56,992 nt of DNA. Origin: Paenibacillus bovis (GTDB lineage Bacteria; Bacillota; Bacilli; Bacillales; Bacillaceae_C). Positions 19,547-29,132 of this stretch are shown here, piece after piece (positions within the stretch are counted from its first letter, which is position 1; each line of letters opens with the position of its first letter). The position numbers and the translations under genes are program-made. The notes under the pieces were generated by a model, which was given only the letters and a program-made list of their open reading frames with translations, was not told the DNA's origin and did not search any database. The DNA lies in the NCBI GenBank assembly GCA_007679095.1, contig VEFU01000028.1, forward strand, positions 1 through 56,992, read 5' to 3'.

Positions 19547-22500
19547 GATTTTAGCACCTCAATTTCAATAGCCCCTTCCACATTTCGTAAGGACATCATT
19601 GCCGGACGGGCATCTTCTATTTTTCCTTTTTCATTGAATCCTCTTAATAGATGGTACTTAACCCATTCTGATTGTCTATAGGCCAACTTTTGTTCTATAT
19701 ATTTTTCTGCAGTAAAAGTCCACCAATTGATTAATTCATGTGTTTCTTTTTCAATGGAATCATCATTTGCATCCTTTACACGCTCTTGGAATGCGATAAT
19801 ATTATTTTCAAGTTCTTCCTCTAAATTTAATATATTACTAGGGCTTTGCTCCGCGTTTACCGCCATTAATGTTTGACGAATAAAACCTATAAAAGCCCCT
19901 GTAAGACCTTTATGCAATGACCCTTTAGCAAATGGTGTGACACTCATTGTTTCAACATGACGATACAATGATTGATGGTAAGCTCTAAATCTCTCAAAAT
20001 GAGAAATATCCCTTGAACGCATCGAGTTTAGTAATACCAATACAAGCCCTGGGTACTGTCTACCTACTCGACTAGTTGCTTGAATATACTCTGACGTTGT
20101 TTTTGGCTGACCTTGGACCATCATTGTTCCTAAGCGGTCAACATCAACACCAACAGATATCATATTAGTTGCAAGGACACCATCTAATACTCCTGTTTCA
20201 TTTATCGTCTTCTCCATTTGATTTAATAATTGTGGAATCTCATGGGCCTTTTTACGGCTTGTTAATTCTTCAATTACTAAATCATGATTAAACGTTTCAT
20301 TTGGATCTAACATATTTAGTCTACTAATAATTTCATCTTTAAATGTTGTCATCATTCCTGCTAGTTCTTTCACTGTGTTAAAGTAACCAAGCATAGTATA
20401 GTATGGATCAACCTTAAACTTTGCTTGACTCCTAGTAATCATTGAATAGGCACTATATAAATGAATGGCTTGAATTTTATTACTCACCCCAGGTGCACAA
20501 ATGCCAACATAATAACGACCATGTCTTTTATCAGTCGGTATTTCTTCGGAAACAAAATTATCATTAGCTTTTTGAATCGCAAGCGGAAATTGCATCATCT
20601 TTCGACCATACAATGCCTTAATTTGTTCCTCAGCACCACTTATTGTTGCCGTAGATGCAATAACTTTTGCCGGTATACCATTGTGACGAGTTAATAAATC
20701 AATTGATACTTCATATAGTCCTGTTAATGAACCTAGTGGCCCTGATATTAAATGGAGCTCATCTTGTATAATTAATTCTGGTGGCTTAAGTCTATTGATA
20801 GAGCTATATCCTCTAGTCTTAGTTGAACTATATTTAAAACCGTACTCTACACTATACAAATTTTTATTTCCAAATAATTCATGCATTTCTTTTTTCCATG
20901 GAAGTTGTGCAATTTTATCAACAGTACCGATTAATAGTGTTGGTAGCTTTTGGTATATCGCTTCATCAACGGTATAAACTGGAATTCCATGTTTAAACGA
21001 ACATTTATCGTTTGCACAATAAATTTTTTGATGTTTATTAGTTATTTCATATTGTTCGTGTGTTAATTCCGTACCACACCATGGACAATGCAATAATTGC
21101 ATTGGATTGCCTACTTTCACTTCTTCTCCATTCCGTATTTGTTCTAATTTCTCAATAGCATCTGAAAATAAATTAGGTGAGGAATCTGCCCCAATCCAAA
21201 GTCCAATACTAAAAGGTTCGATTCCAAATTGTTTCGGGTTATGTTTTCTTAACATTTCTGCTGCACAAATTAATGCTGCTGCACGTTGGAATTGTTGTGT
21301 AGTTAATAATCGTAGCGTATATCGCATAAATACAGTAACACCTGCATATTTGTCCACCTGACCTGGTGCTAATAATCTGCGATAGGCCATTGTGTAGGCT
21401 GCAACACCTAAGTATGCCTCTGTCTTTCCTCCACCGGTTGGAAACCAGATTAAGTCAACAATTTGACGATCCTCATGCTGTTCATTAGAAGCCCCAGCTA
21501 TATTCATTATCAAGAAGATTAATTGGAAAAGACGCCATTCACCAGTAAGTTCTGGCCTTACTCGTTTTTTCTCTGAACGATATACTTGAGCTACATTTGT
21601 ATATGCTCTTTGCAAAACCATAGCTTTATTTGCGAATTGGAAGGCTAAATATTCTAAAGCCTGTTCACTTTTTGTAACAAGTTCTATGCCTTCTTCTAAA
21701 CGTTGAATTATTTTCATTACTTGTTTAACATTCTTCAATGCTTCTTCTTTTAAGTAGTCAGGTAGTGTTTCAACAATTTCCTCCTGCTTTTCCAACCAGA
21801 TCTTAAATGCTTTTGGAATGATACTAAGTTTTTCATATAGTAGTTTTGGAGACATTTCGCTTAGTTCCTTCATCGAAAAAGTTTGATTGCCAATTCTACG
21901 ATGTTCTACACTTGGTAATTCATATCGAGGCATCCATGTTGAATAAATTGTTGTAGTCTTACCTTGCTCTATCCAATCAACTCCAACCCCGTGACCGATG
22001 GCTATTTCTTTTTTATCACGGTATAAGAGTTCTTCTTGTAAGTGATAAGAATCAGCTTTTGATGTAAATCTCCCCAAACTCTCTGTATTAACATTTACGT
22101 TTAGTTGACATTGAAACATTACTTCACTTTGTTCAGGATATTCACTACGTTTTAGAGGGTTGACTAGGAATACACTTACATGATAAAGATTGTTCCTATA
22201 TGAAATTACATAGCGAACTTTACCAATTTTAGAGTTATTACTATTGGTTAAATAATCTCTAGTTTCATCCCGTAAATCTATTTTCCAATATTCTTGATGA
22301 GATTCTCGCTTATGTTCTTCCCCTTCATATGTTGCCCAACTTGCCTCAATTTCGATTGGTACTAATTGTTTTAACTTAAAACTAATTCCCATGCTAGATG
22401 GTCTGAAAATTTTTCGGGTTTTCAGTTGTTCATCAATTTCTTCTTCAGAAATTTCAACATGCGTCTCAATCGCGTTTTCTTTTTCGTTCACAACATCTGA

Positions 22501-22650
22501 AGTTGCACCAATCGGAACTAATTTTCCTGTTAAATAAAGTGCCATAGGGCGAATTTTGGCACCTAGTATTTCATCATCATTTCGAGGACCTACTAAATAG
22601 GTCTCTAGCTCTTCTATTAATTCATTTCTAAGGACTTTATAATTGCTCAT
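19543..22650 (-). CDS. drmA: DISARM helicase DrmA
   Basis: Large SF2 helicase with Walker A FPTGGGKTEAYLG (~403), a zinc-like CPWCG...C..C insert (~515), motif II IIQDELHLISGPLG (~628), motif III ASTATISG and motif VI YIQATSRVGR (~860). The DELH box together with GGGKTEAYL and a DUF1998 neighbour is the DrmA signature. In DISARM, DrmA-DrmB load on phage DNA ends and restrict unmethylated DNA. First large gene of the 8.6-22.7 kb operon. It has GGATGTGA before the ATG. All motifs look intact. Confidence 0.88.
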   Translation of the reverse strand: MSNYKVLRNELIEELETYLVGPRNDDEILGAKIRPMALYLTGKLVPIGATSDVVNEKENAIETHVEISEEEIDEQLKTRKIFRPSSMGISFKLKQLVPIEIEASWATYEGEEHKRESHQEYWKIDLRDETRDYLTNSNNSKIGKVRYVISYRNNLYHVSVFLVNPLKRSEYPEQSEVMFQCQLNVNVNTESLGRFTSKADSYHLQEELLYRDKKEIAIGHGVGVDWIEQGKTTTIYSTWMPRYELPSVEHRRIGNQTFSMKELSEMSPKLLYEKLSIIPKAFKIWLEKQEEIVETLPDYLKEEALKNVKQVMKIIQRLEEGIELVTKSEQALEYLAFQFANKAMVLQRAYTNVAQVYRSEKKRVRPELTGEWRLFQLIFLIMNIAGASNEQHEDRQIVDLIWFPTGGGKTEAYLGVAAYTMAYRRLLAPGQVDKYAGVTVFMRYTLRLLTTQQFQRAAALICAAEMLRKHNPKQFGIEPFSIGLWIGADSSPNLFSDAIEKLEQIRNGEEVKVGNPMQLLHCPWCGTELTHEQYEITNKHQKIYCANDKCSFKHGIPVYTVDEAIYQKLPTLLIGTVDKIAQLPWKKEMHELFGNKNLYSVEYGFKYSSTKTRGYSSINRLKPPELIIQDELHLISGPLGSLTGLYEVSIDLLTRHNGIPAKVIASTATISGAEEQIKALYGRKMMQFPLAIQKANDNFVSEEIPTDKRHGRYYVGICAPGVSNKIQAIHLYSAYSMITRSQAKFKVDPYYTMLGYFNTVKELAGMMTTFKDEIISRLNMLDPNETFNHDLVIEELTSRKKAHEIPQLLNQMEKTINETGVLDGVLATNMISVGVDVDRLGTMMVQGQPKTTSEYIQATSRVGRQYPGLVLVLLNSMRSRDISHFERFRAYHQSLYRHVETMSVTPFAKGSLHKGLTGAFIGFIRQTLMAVNAEQSPSNILNLEEELENNIIAFQERVKDANDDSIEKETHELINWWTFTAEKYIEQKLAYRQSEWVKYHLLRGFNEKGKIEDARPAMMSLRNVEGAIEIEVLKS

Positions 22651-22760
22651 CTATGTCACATCCTATAATAAAATGTAAAAATTTCTTTAAAGATATATAC
22701 CTAAACTAATAATCTATTTTCCTTCAATTAAATGGAATTAAATTTACAACTACAAACTAT

Positions 22761-23006
22761 CTAAATAACATTTGTTAAATTTAATACCTTTTTGACTACT
22801 TCTAGTCTACGCTTACCGCACTGTTGACGTAATACAGTAGTAAATTGATCATCCTTCAAGAATTTACTTTTATTATTGCTATATAGGATCTGAACCATTT
22901 CTATCATTTCATTCTCACTTATCTCATTATCCCAATATGAATCTATTAAAGAAACTATCGTTGCTGCTAAATCTCTTTGTGTTTTCTGAAAGGTTTTTAT
23001 ATTCAT
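22761..23006 (-). CDS. Small protein, probable TIGR04540 family
   Basis: The 81-aa protein (MNIKTFQKTQRDLAATIVSL, VLRQQCGKRRLEVVKKVL) resembles the small Firmicute family I know as TIGR04540; no function is known. GAGGTGA precedes the ATG. It lies 110 bp upstream of drmA in the same direction and could be the first gene of that operon, or independent. The QQCGKRR motif near the C-terminus is the most conserved-looking part. Membership is from memory, so moderate confidence. Confidence 0.55.
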   Translation of the reverse strand: MNIKTFQKTQRDLAATIVSLIDSYWDNEISENEMIEMVQILYSNNKSKFLKDDQFTTVLRQQCGKRRLEVVKKVLNLTNVI

Positions 23007-23304
23007 AGAGTCACCTCATTGTTTGTTCTTACTTTTTTTATACTTTATTTTTATTTTAATGCTAGTACTAAAGTAACACAAGAGAAATGTGATAAATAAG
23101 CGCAATTCTCCAAAATATAACAATTTATGCATTAATATTGGTTGAAGTCACACCCCTAATAATTTTGTTCACAATTTATTCCTACATGTTGTACAAATAC
23201 TAGGTTTGGTATTCGCCCATAATCTTAATGTAATTAAAAAATGTACCCGTAGTCGGATACATTTCCTTAGTTGAACATATTTACTAAAAGGGGTAAATCC
23301 TAAA

Positions 23305-26300
23305 TTATTTGTTAGACTTCGTAAACCAAGCAGATCTCTTTTTAGTTGCTCTACTACCATTTTCCGTAAAGGAGAATTGAATTCCTTGTTTTTCAAGTGA
23401 TTCTAGAATAGGTTTCAAACCTTCTTCATCAATTACCCATAATGCTCCACCTTTTATGCGCATATCAATAACGTCAAATCCTTGATCTTTTAAATAGGAT
23501 ACTAACGAATGAGATGTATTATTTTTATTATTTTTCGTTTCAAAAGTGGTCAACTTTGAAGACGATGTTTCATCTAGGACTTCAAATAATGCCAGTTTTT
23601 CTGGATTATTAGTAGAAAATAACTCCAATTGCTTTATTTTAACAGGTTGCTGATTATTGTAATTTGAATGTTTCTTTTCAGCTTTTGAATGTTCAGGGCT
23701 ATGCTTAATTTCTTGAAATTTTTTAACTTCACTTATTATTGATATTGTATTGTTTTCTTCAAAATGACTATTTACTACTTCTACTCTACTGTTACCTTTG
23801 TCTTCATCAGGAAGATTTTCAAGTGTTTTCACCATATTTAGGTTTGTTGATTCTTTTATATCTAAGTCTTCCACGTTATCGTTCTCTTTTTTTTCAACAT
23901 GTTCATCTTCAGTTAAATTATTCGGTTCTATCCCCATTTCATCCAGTTTAACCCATAATGACTCCATTGCTTTTGCAGGATTAGCATAGAAAGCACTTCC
24001 CCGGACACGCCAAAATGTCCATCCAACTCGTTCTAAAACTCGTTGACGTTCCATATCTTCTTCCCATTTTTCTAGACCATGCCACCTATCACCATCACAT
24101 TCTACTGCTAATCTGGTTCTCATCCCTTCCACTACTAAATCTATTCTTTTACCAAGTGTACCTACTTTAACTTGTGGCATAACTCTATAACCTCTAGAAA
24201 GAATTAGAGAATATACATCTTTTTCAAATTCAGAATCAAAGTCTTTCTCATGCTTCTTCAATGATTCCTGAACTCTGTATGGTTGTTTACAATATTGAAG
24301 TAACTGGTAGCGAATATCGTTCGGACTTAATTGGTTAAGATCGACGGAGTGGAACAGGATCATTTGGTCTCGGGCTCGACTTGCTGCTACGTTGTACCTT
24401 TGTAAATCAGACCTTTTTGTTAATGCAGTGTAACGAACATTCGGTGCAATTACCATTGATAGGAAAATTATATCTCGCTCGTCACCTTGGAAAGCATAAG
24501 CATCACCAGTAATCAGCCTCCTGTTAATCATTTCCTCCTCACCTATTTTGTCTCGTAATAGATTCTCAATAATCCTTGCTTGGTCATGCCCTTGGAGTGA
24601 AATTACACCAAATGTTTTATTGTTATATTTGGGATCTTTTATGCAATTTGCAATGTATTCTACTATTGCTTCTGCCTCTGGTTCATTAATTGCTTTAGAT
24701 GTACCCTCTAGTCGATAGCCATCTTCCACCCTAATTGCATTAACAGGCGGCTCAAAAACCTCACTCCCAATAGGAAGACGAAGTGGGTCAATCATTCCAC
24801 CATACATTAAGTCATTGCTAAACTGAATAATCTCAGGTACACATCGATAATGCTCTTTTAGTACAATCTTACTATCAAAAATCCGGTTCGCTGTGTCATA
24901 TAAACTTGTGCGAATATCAAATTGCATTTTGTTTGGAATATCGTAGAGATACCGTTCAATCAGGTCATGAACTTCGCTAATTTCAGTTCCAACACTTTCT
25001 GGGCTAATTTGATTTTCATCCCCAACAATAATTGCTTTTTTTGCCCTAAGAAGTGTAGATAATGAAAATAAGTTACTTTGACTACTTTCATCCACGATAA
25101 TCACATCAAACAAATCTTCCGTTAGTTCAAAGTTTTCGATAACACGCTGTACTGGCATGATCCATACCGGAATCGCACCTTTCGCAATCATCATTTCCTT
25201 ACTTGCATCTTTTCGATAAATATTTGCGTATTTCCCTGTCCCTTTTCCAATTCTTTGGACAGCCTTCAACCAAGCAAAAAGACTTCTTTTTTGACTTCCT
25301 GTCGTTCTAATTATTTGTTCTTTCCAAGTTGACTCAGCGACTAAATCTTTTATAATTTTTTTCTCTTTTAACTGTTCTAGTTTTCTTTCCTCTTCTAGCT
25401 TTTCGATTTTAGGTTTCTCCTGAATTTCCTTTAGCCAATAATCAACCTGCTTCCATAACCAAGCAATTGACATGTCTTTAGGAGGAAAAAGTGGGGTGCC
25501 TTTTCCACTATTCTCCATTAGTTCCAAAGTCCATTTAGGGGCAACATCATATAGTTTTGATTTTAGATTGGTAAATTGATTGTAGTCTTTTTCCAGTCCT
25601 TCTAACCGAATAACTTCTTCAAAACAGCTTCTCCATCCATTTTTGTTTCTTTGTTGTAAAGCATGAAGAACGTCGTTCCAGACCGAATGCGATTTGATAT
25701 GATTTATCCCATTTGATAAGTAAGAGTTTACTTCGTCAACAAATTGTTGTGCTTCTTTCCTTTTTTCAATAAATTTTAGAGCCTTTAAACCGTTTAATAG
25801 ACCCATAAACCATTGAACATCATTAAAAATAGGCTTCCCTGGCATTCCCGCAGCATCTAATAACTCCTTGTACATTTGATTTGATGCTTGGATCCAATTA
25901 GCTGCTTCTTCAATTGAAGAACACTTCTCCCTCATGAATACTACAAATCTTTTTTGATTTTCCTCTAACAAAGGCCCCTCGATTTCTGCTAACATACGGT
26001 TCCATTTTATAGTAAGTCTTTGCTTAGAAGTGACTAACTCGATATGCCTTAGTAAAAGCAAAACATCTTCCACATTACGTACAGGTAAATCATTCACTTT
26101 AAGCTCATCAAACAAGTATTTCATTTTTCTACCCGAGACATTTTTGTAAAACCAACCAACTTTAGAATTAGCTGAGAGTTTTTCTTTCAGGTTTAATAAA
26201 TCTTCTTTTATCTCAAGTAGACTTTTACTTGAAGGGAATATAAATGTGTGCTCGATTAACTCTTTTTCGAGTAGTTGTATATCATTTATTGTTTCTCGAA

Positions 26301-28248
26301 CTTCATTTATAAACTGTAACCAGTAATTTGTTTGTTCTGGGTCCTTTAAACAATCTTCTATAATTGTTACCAGCCATTTATTACTTTGAAGTTCCCTTAA
26401 TCTATTAATTGTTGTATTTGTTCGATTTATCCATTGGTCGAGCTCTACAGTTGATAGGTCTTTTGGGGACCAACCGTTAATGTCTTTACTTGTTTGGTCA
26501 ATCCTTTCCTCTATATGAAGTAGTTCATCTACTTTTTGTGAAAATGAATTTGGATCAGGCAACATGCTACTTGATGGAATATTTAAACTTAAGGAATTAA
26601 TATCCTCTCTTGAAAGAGTTCTTAAAAGCTCAAAGAATTTTATTAACTGTTCATTTGTAAGAGGAAATTCTGTATTTGGATTAACTTCATCAGGTAGCCA
26701 TGAATGCTCCTCATTTTTTTTGAGCCACATCGTTCCTTCTAATGGAGTTAATTCCAGCTCACCGAATTTCTGAATTTCATTTTCCCTTTCTGCTGCTTGG
26801 TTAATTAATGTATCATACCGTGCTATATTTCTCTTTACGGTCTTTAATTCTACTGTTAAACGGTCAATATTTTTCTGTAAGATTTCTGGTTGCTTTGAGT
26901 CCAAATTCTCCGCTATTGTCCGAACAGAATCCTCAATTTCCTTTACTGACTTTGAATCCCCACCTAGAACACTGACACAAAGAGCTCGGATTTCTTCTGG
27001 AATTTTATCTTTTAAAACTTGAAGTGCCCTTTCTTTCTCACTGGTAACTAGTACTCTTTTCCCATGAGCAAGAAGATGACTAATAAGATTTGCAATCGTA
27101 TGGCTTTTTCCAGTTCCAGGAGGGCCCTGAATAACTACACCACTATTTGCTGCTAGTTTTTGTGCAATAAGTTGTTGCTCTTTATTTGTAGGAAGAGGAA
27201 ACAATAACTGTTCCCCTACAGGACTCCAGCTTTCTTGTGTTAAATGGTTATGATCAACAATTGATCTTTTTGTTTCGGTTGTGGTTAAACTCTCAATCGT
27301 ATCAGGAACTGGAAAGCCTTCCTTTATTTTATCAATTACTTTCGATAATTCCTGCTGCCACATCCTGCCGCCAACGTTTCTAATAAATAAACCTGAACTG
27401 TATGAAATGTTTGGGGAACTTAGCCCTTTTACAGATTCCTGTTTATCCAATTTATATAAACCATCAGGGCTAATTGTATGAACGACTTCTTGTAGAAATG
27501 GCTTAAGTTGAGTATATTCAATTGGAGAAAATTCAAAGTCCTCTACCTGACTCTCCATTTGCATTAACCGTGTAGCATTTGGAATATTAATATGTAATAA
27601 CATGTCCGTTTCCATCAATGTTCCTCTACTTGTAGGAACTAGATAAAAGATTCCTTTTTTAGCATCAAAGATTAATTCGAGCTTTGTAACAAGAACATGT
27701 CTAGAAATTTGATGTCCCTCAACTTCCCATTGAAGAAGCCCTTGTCCACTTGCTAGTTCTAAATCTTCTCCTTCACGCTGAAAACGTTGGTATAATGTAA
27801 AAAGCTCCATGTACATTTGTTGAACTTTCTTTTTGGGAGAAGTAACCTTTGCCCACCTATTCCATTCCTGTATCCAACTCTCATAAAAGGAAAAACGATC
27901 TGAATCCGCATCTAATTGTTCAGTAATTTCATTACCTTCATCATCTATCCCTATAACCATACTAGTATGTACTTTAGGGTGTTGATCCGGATTATCATAT
28001 TTGATGATCCAGTTTTTTATTTCTGGTGGTGGTTTAGGTGGAGGTGAAATTTCTTGCTTATGTACTTCATACCAAGCTTCTTCATTGGTTCCTTTACCAC
28101 CAATAAAAATACCCTCGGTATTTGGTAAGTCCTTTTCCCACCACACTTTTTCATATTCATTTACATTTCGTATTACTTTCTCATTTAAATTCCTCACTGC
28201 AAGCAAATATTCAAAAATCCTTGCAATTTTAGCAGGTTCCGTTGACAT
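23305..28248 (-). CDS. Giant SF1 helicase with C-terminal Vsr/DUF559-like nuclease
   Basis: A 1647-aa protein. Upf1/COG1112-type SF1 motor: Walker A GPPGTGKSHT (~375), long coiled insert (~500-1000), motif II VIIVDESSQSN (~1050), EHYRCVPEII (~1130) and VAASRARDQ (~1283). Next a Vsr/DUF559-like PD-(D/E)XK nuclease (RLAVECDGDRWHG, RVLERVGWTFWRVRG, ~1380-1410), then a Lys/Asn-rich linker and a small terminal domain (GGALWVIDEEG, ~1600). ATG 28248 follows AAGGAGG; earlier in-frame starts lack a site. Helicase-nuclease fusions of this type occur in defence islands; Mokosh uses a related COG1112 helicase with a PLD nuclease instead. It stands alone, with ~300 bp of featureless DNA downstream. Confidence 0.82.
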   Translation of the reverse strand: MSTEPAKIARIFEYLLAVRNLNEKVIRNVNEYEKVWWEKDLPNTEGIFIGGKGTNEEAWYEVHKQEISPPPKPPPEIKNWIIKYDNPDQHPKVHTSMVIGIDDEGNEITEQLDADSDRFSFYESWIQEWNRWAKVTSPKKKVQQMYMELFTLYQRFQREGEDLELASGQGLLQWEVEGHQISRHVLVTKLELIFDAKKGIFYLVPTSRGTLMETDMLLHINIPNATRLMQMESQVEDFEFSPIEYTQLKPFLQEVVHTISPDGLYKLDKQESVKGLSSPNISYSSGLFIRNVGGRMWQQELSKVIDKIKEGFPVPDTIESLTTTETKRSIVDHNHLTQESWSPVGEQLLFPLPTNKEQQLIAQKLAANSGVVIQGPPGTGKSHTIANLISHLLAHGKRVLVTSEKERALQVLKDKIPEEIRALCVSVLGGDSKSVKEIEDSVRTIAENLDSKQPEILQKNIDRLTVELKTVKRNIARYDTLINQAAERENEIQKFGELELTPLEGTMWLKKNEEHSWLPDEVNPNTEFPLTNEQLIKFFELLRTLSREDINSLSLNIPSSSMLPDPNSFSQKVDELLHIEERIDQTSKDINGWSPKDLSTVELDQWINRTNTTINRLRELQSNKWLVTIIEDCLKDPEQTNYWLQFINEVRETINDIQLLEKELIEHTFIFPSSKSLLEIKEDLLNLKEKLSANSKVGWFYKNVSGRKMKYLFDELKVNDLPVRNVEDVLLLLRHIELVTSKQRLTIKWNRMLAEIEGPLLEENQKRFVVFMREKCSSIEEAANWIQASNQMYKELLDAAGMPGKPIFNDVQWFMGLLNGLKALKFIEKRKEAQQFVDEVNSYLSNGINHIKSHSVWNDVLHALQQRNKNGWRSCFEEVIRLEGLEKDYNQFTNLKSKLYDVAPKWTLELMENSGKGTPLFPPKDMSIAWLWKQVDYWLKEIQEKPKIEKLEEERKLEQLKEKKIIKDLVAESTWKEQIIRTTGSQKRSLFAWLKAVQRIGKGTGKYANIYRKDASKEMMIAKGAIPVWIMPVQRVIENFELTEDLFDVIIVDESSQSNLFSLSTLLRAKKAIIVGDENQISPESVGTEISEVHDLIERYLYDIPNKMQFDIRTSLYDTANRIFDSKIVLKEHYRCVPEIIQFSNDLMYGGMIDPLRLPIGSEVFEPPVNAIRVEDGYRLEGTSKAINEPEAEAIVEYIANCIKDPKYNNKTFGVISLQGHDQARIIENLLRDKIGEEEMINRRLITGDAYAFQGDERDIIFLSMVIAPNVRYTALTKRSDLQRYNVAASRARDQMILFHSVDLNQLSPNDIRYQLLQYCKQPYRVQESLKKHEKDFDSEFEKDVYSLILSRGYRVMPQVKVGTLGKRIDLVVEGMRTRLAVECDGDRWHGLEKWEEDMERQRVLERVGWTFWRVRGSAFYANPAKAMESLWVKLDEMGIEPNNLTEDEHVEKKENDNVEDLDIKESTNLNMVKTLENLPDEDKGNSRVEVVNSHFEENNTISIISEVKKFQEIKHSPEHSKAEKKHSNYNNQQPVKIKQLELFSTNNPEKLALFEVLDETSSSKLTTFETKNNKNNTSHSLVSYLKDQGFDVIDMRIKGGALWVIDEEGLKPILESLEKQGIQFSFTENGSRATKKRSAWFTKSNK

Positions 28249-28727
28249 GATTTCCCTCCTTATAAGCAATATGTCCTATGTCAATATATTAGCATATATT
28301 GGATATTATGAGGAATTTCAATAGGAGTATCCATAGTTGTTCAAGTGTTTAATTAAGTTAATCTATCCAAGAAAAACGGTTAAAAAACAATAATTGCATA
28401 ATAACATTTACGCCTATTAGATTCTCTGTATTTTACAATGTAAAAATGAGACTTTTATGTACTCCTAATATAAAAATGAAAATAAAAAAGTACCTCCTCT
28501 ACTTGAAGAAGTGCTATATAAAATGACTGTGGGGGACAAATAAAGTACATAGTGTTTTACTTCCAGTGTTACTGAGCCTTCACATAAGTTTTGCCATAGT
28601 GCAAATACAATTTTTCCAATAGTTAATGAGTAGTTACCCCCTCCTGATTTCGACACCTACCACCTTTTCAATTAATCTCATTTTATAGAGTTAGTTGACT
28701 CTAAATAACAACGAATAAGGTGAGACA
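28249..28727. other. Intergenic region between divergent genes
   Basis: This holds the promoters of the giant helicase (minus) and the 98-aa gene (plus). Around 28465-28660 the minus strand stays open for 63 codons, but it has no binding site and an unconvincing composition; it may be a scrap of an insertion sequence, which I cannot confirm. No hairpin or repeat of note. Confidence 0.35.
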
Positions 28728-28811
28728 ATGAGTAACGGATTACAAATATTATTAAAGGCGGGGATAGCAGATGAAACCAAAATACGAAAAAGCTCTATTC
28801 CCTCGATTTAG
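28728..28811 (+). CDS. 27-aa upstream ORF overlapping the 98-aa gene
   Basis: The ORF starts MSNGLQILLKAGIADETKIR with a well-placed AAGGTGA upstream. It ends at a TAG 41 nt inside the 98-aa gene in another frame. It could be a leader peptide coupling translation, or simply the better initiation region. Homology is not recognised. Confidence 0.35.
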   Translation: MSNGLQILLKAGIADETKIRKSSIPSI

Positions 28812-29067
28812 AGATGATCTCAATAAGAGAAGTAAGAATGTGGTGTTTAAATACACAACCATGATTATCGAGGAGAAATATCCAGAACTGCACGAGGAGG
28901 TAAAATACTTGATTGATAGAAACGTAGAAAAAGAAGCTCTACTAAAAAAGGTAGGCCATCTTACAGGTATCAGTACAACAAGCGAAAAATTTCAAAAGGA
29001 ATTATTTGATTTAATAACAAGGCATTTTGAAACCTACTATGATGACAAAGGCGAACAACTAATGTAA
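28771..29067 (+). CDS. 98-aa hypothetical protein (intact copy)
   Basis: A charged, helical protein (MKPKYEKALFPRFRDDLNKR ... HFETYYDDKGEQLM) with no recognised family. Part of its sequence is duplicated at 36388-36503, where a 181-bp internal deletion leaves only the first 21 codons in frame. The two copies bracket the PIWI-RE operon. It is the only plus-strand gene between 8 and 39 kb. A strong hairpin follows and also serves the converging PIWI-RE operon. Alternatives: small regulator or antitoxin-like protein; nothing in the sequence decides. Confidence 0.6.
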   Translation: MKPKYEKALFPRFRDDLNKRSKNVVFKYTTMIIEEKYPELHEEVKYLIDRNVEKEALLKKVGHLTGISTTSEKFQKELFDLITRHFETYYDDKGEQLM

Positions 29068-29088
29068 CCCTTTTAATGGCATAAAAAG

Positions 29089-29129
29089 ATCCATAATATA
29101 GGCTTTTCGATTTAGCCTATATTATGGAT
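29089..29129. terminator. Perfect bidirectional terminator, copy 1
   Basis: The 15-nt perfect inverted repeat ATCCATAATATAGGC (29089-29103 and 29115-29129) has an 11-nt loop. It sits between the convergent 98-aa gene and PIWI-RE gene. The same hairpin, loop included, recurs at 36526-36566. Confidence 0.75.
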
Positions 29130-29132
29130 TAA

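Noticed and set aside
23169-23396. 75-codon minus-strand frame at the 3' end of the giant helicase
   Set aside because: It overlaps the helicase C-terminus in another frame and has no domain or start signal.
28001-28324. 107-codon plus-strand open frame
   Set aside because: It overlaps the start of the giant helicase, whose ribosome site and motifs are convincing; no support for the opposite frame.
28465-28656. 63-codon minus-strand open frame
   Set aside because: No ribosome site; composition looks non-coding. Possibly an insertion-sequence scrap, but I could not identify one.
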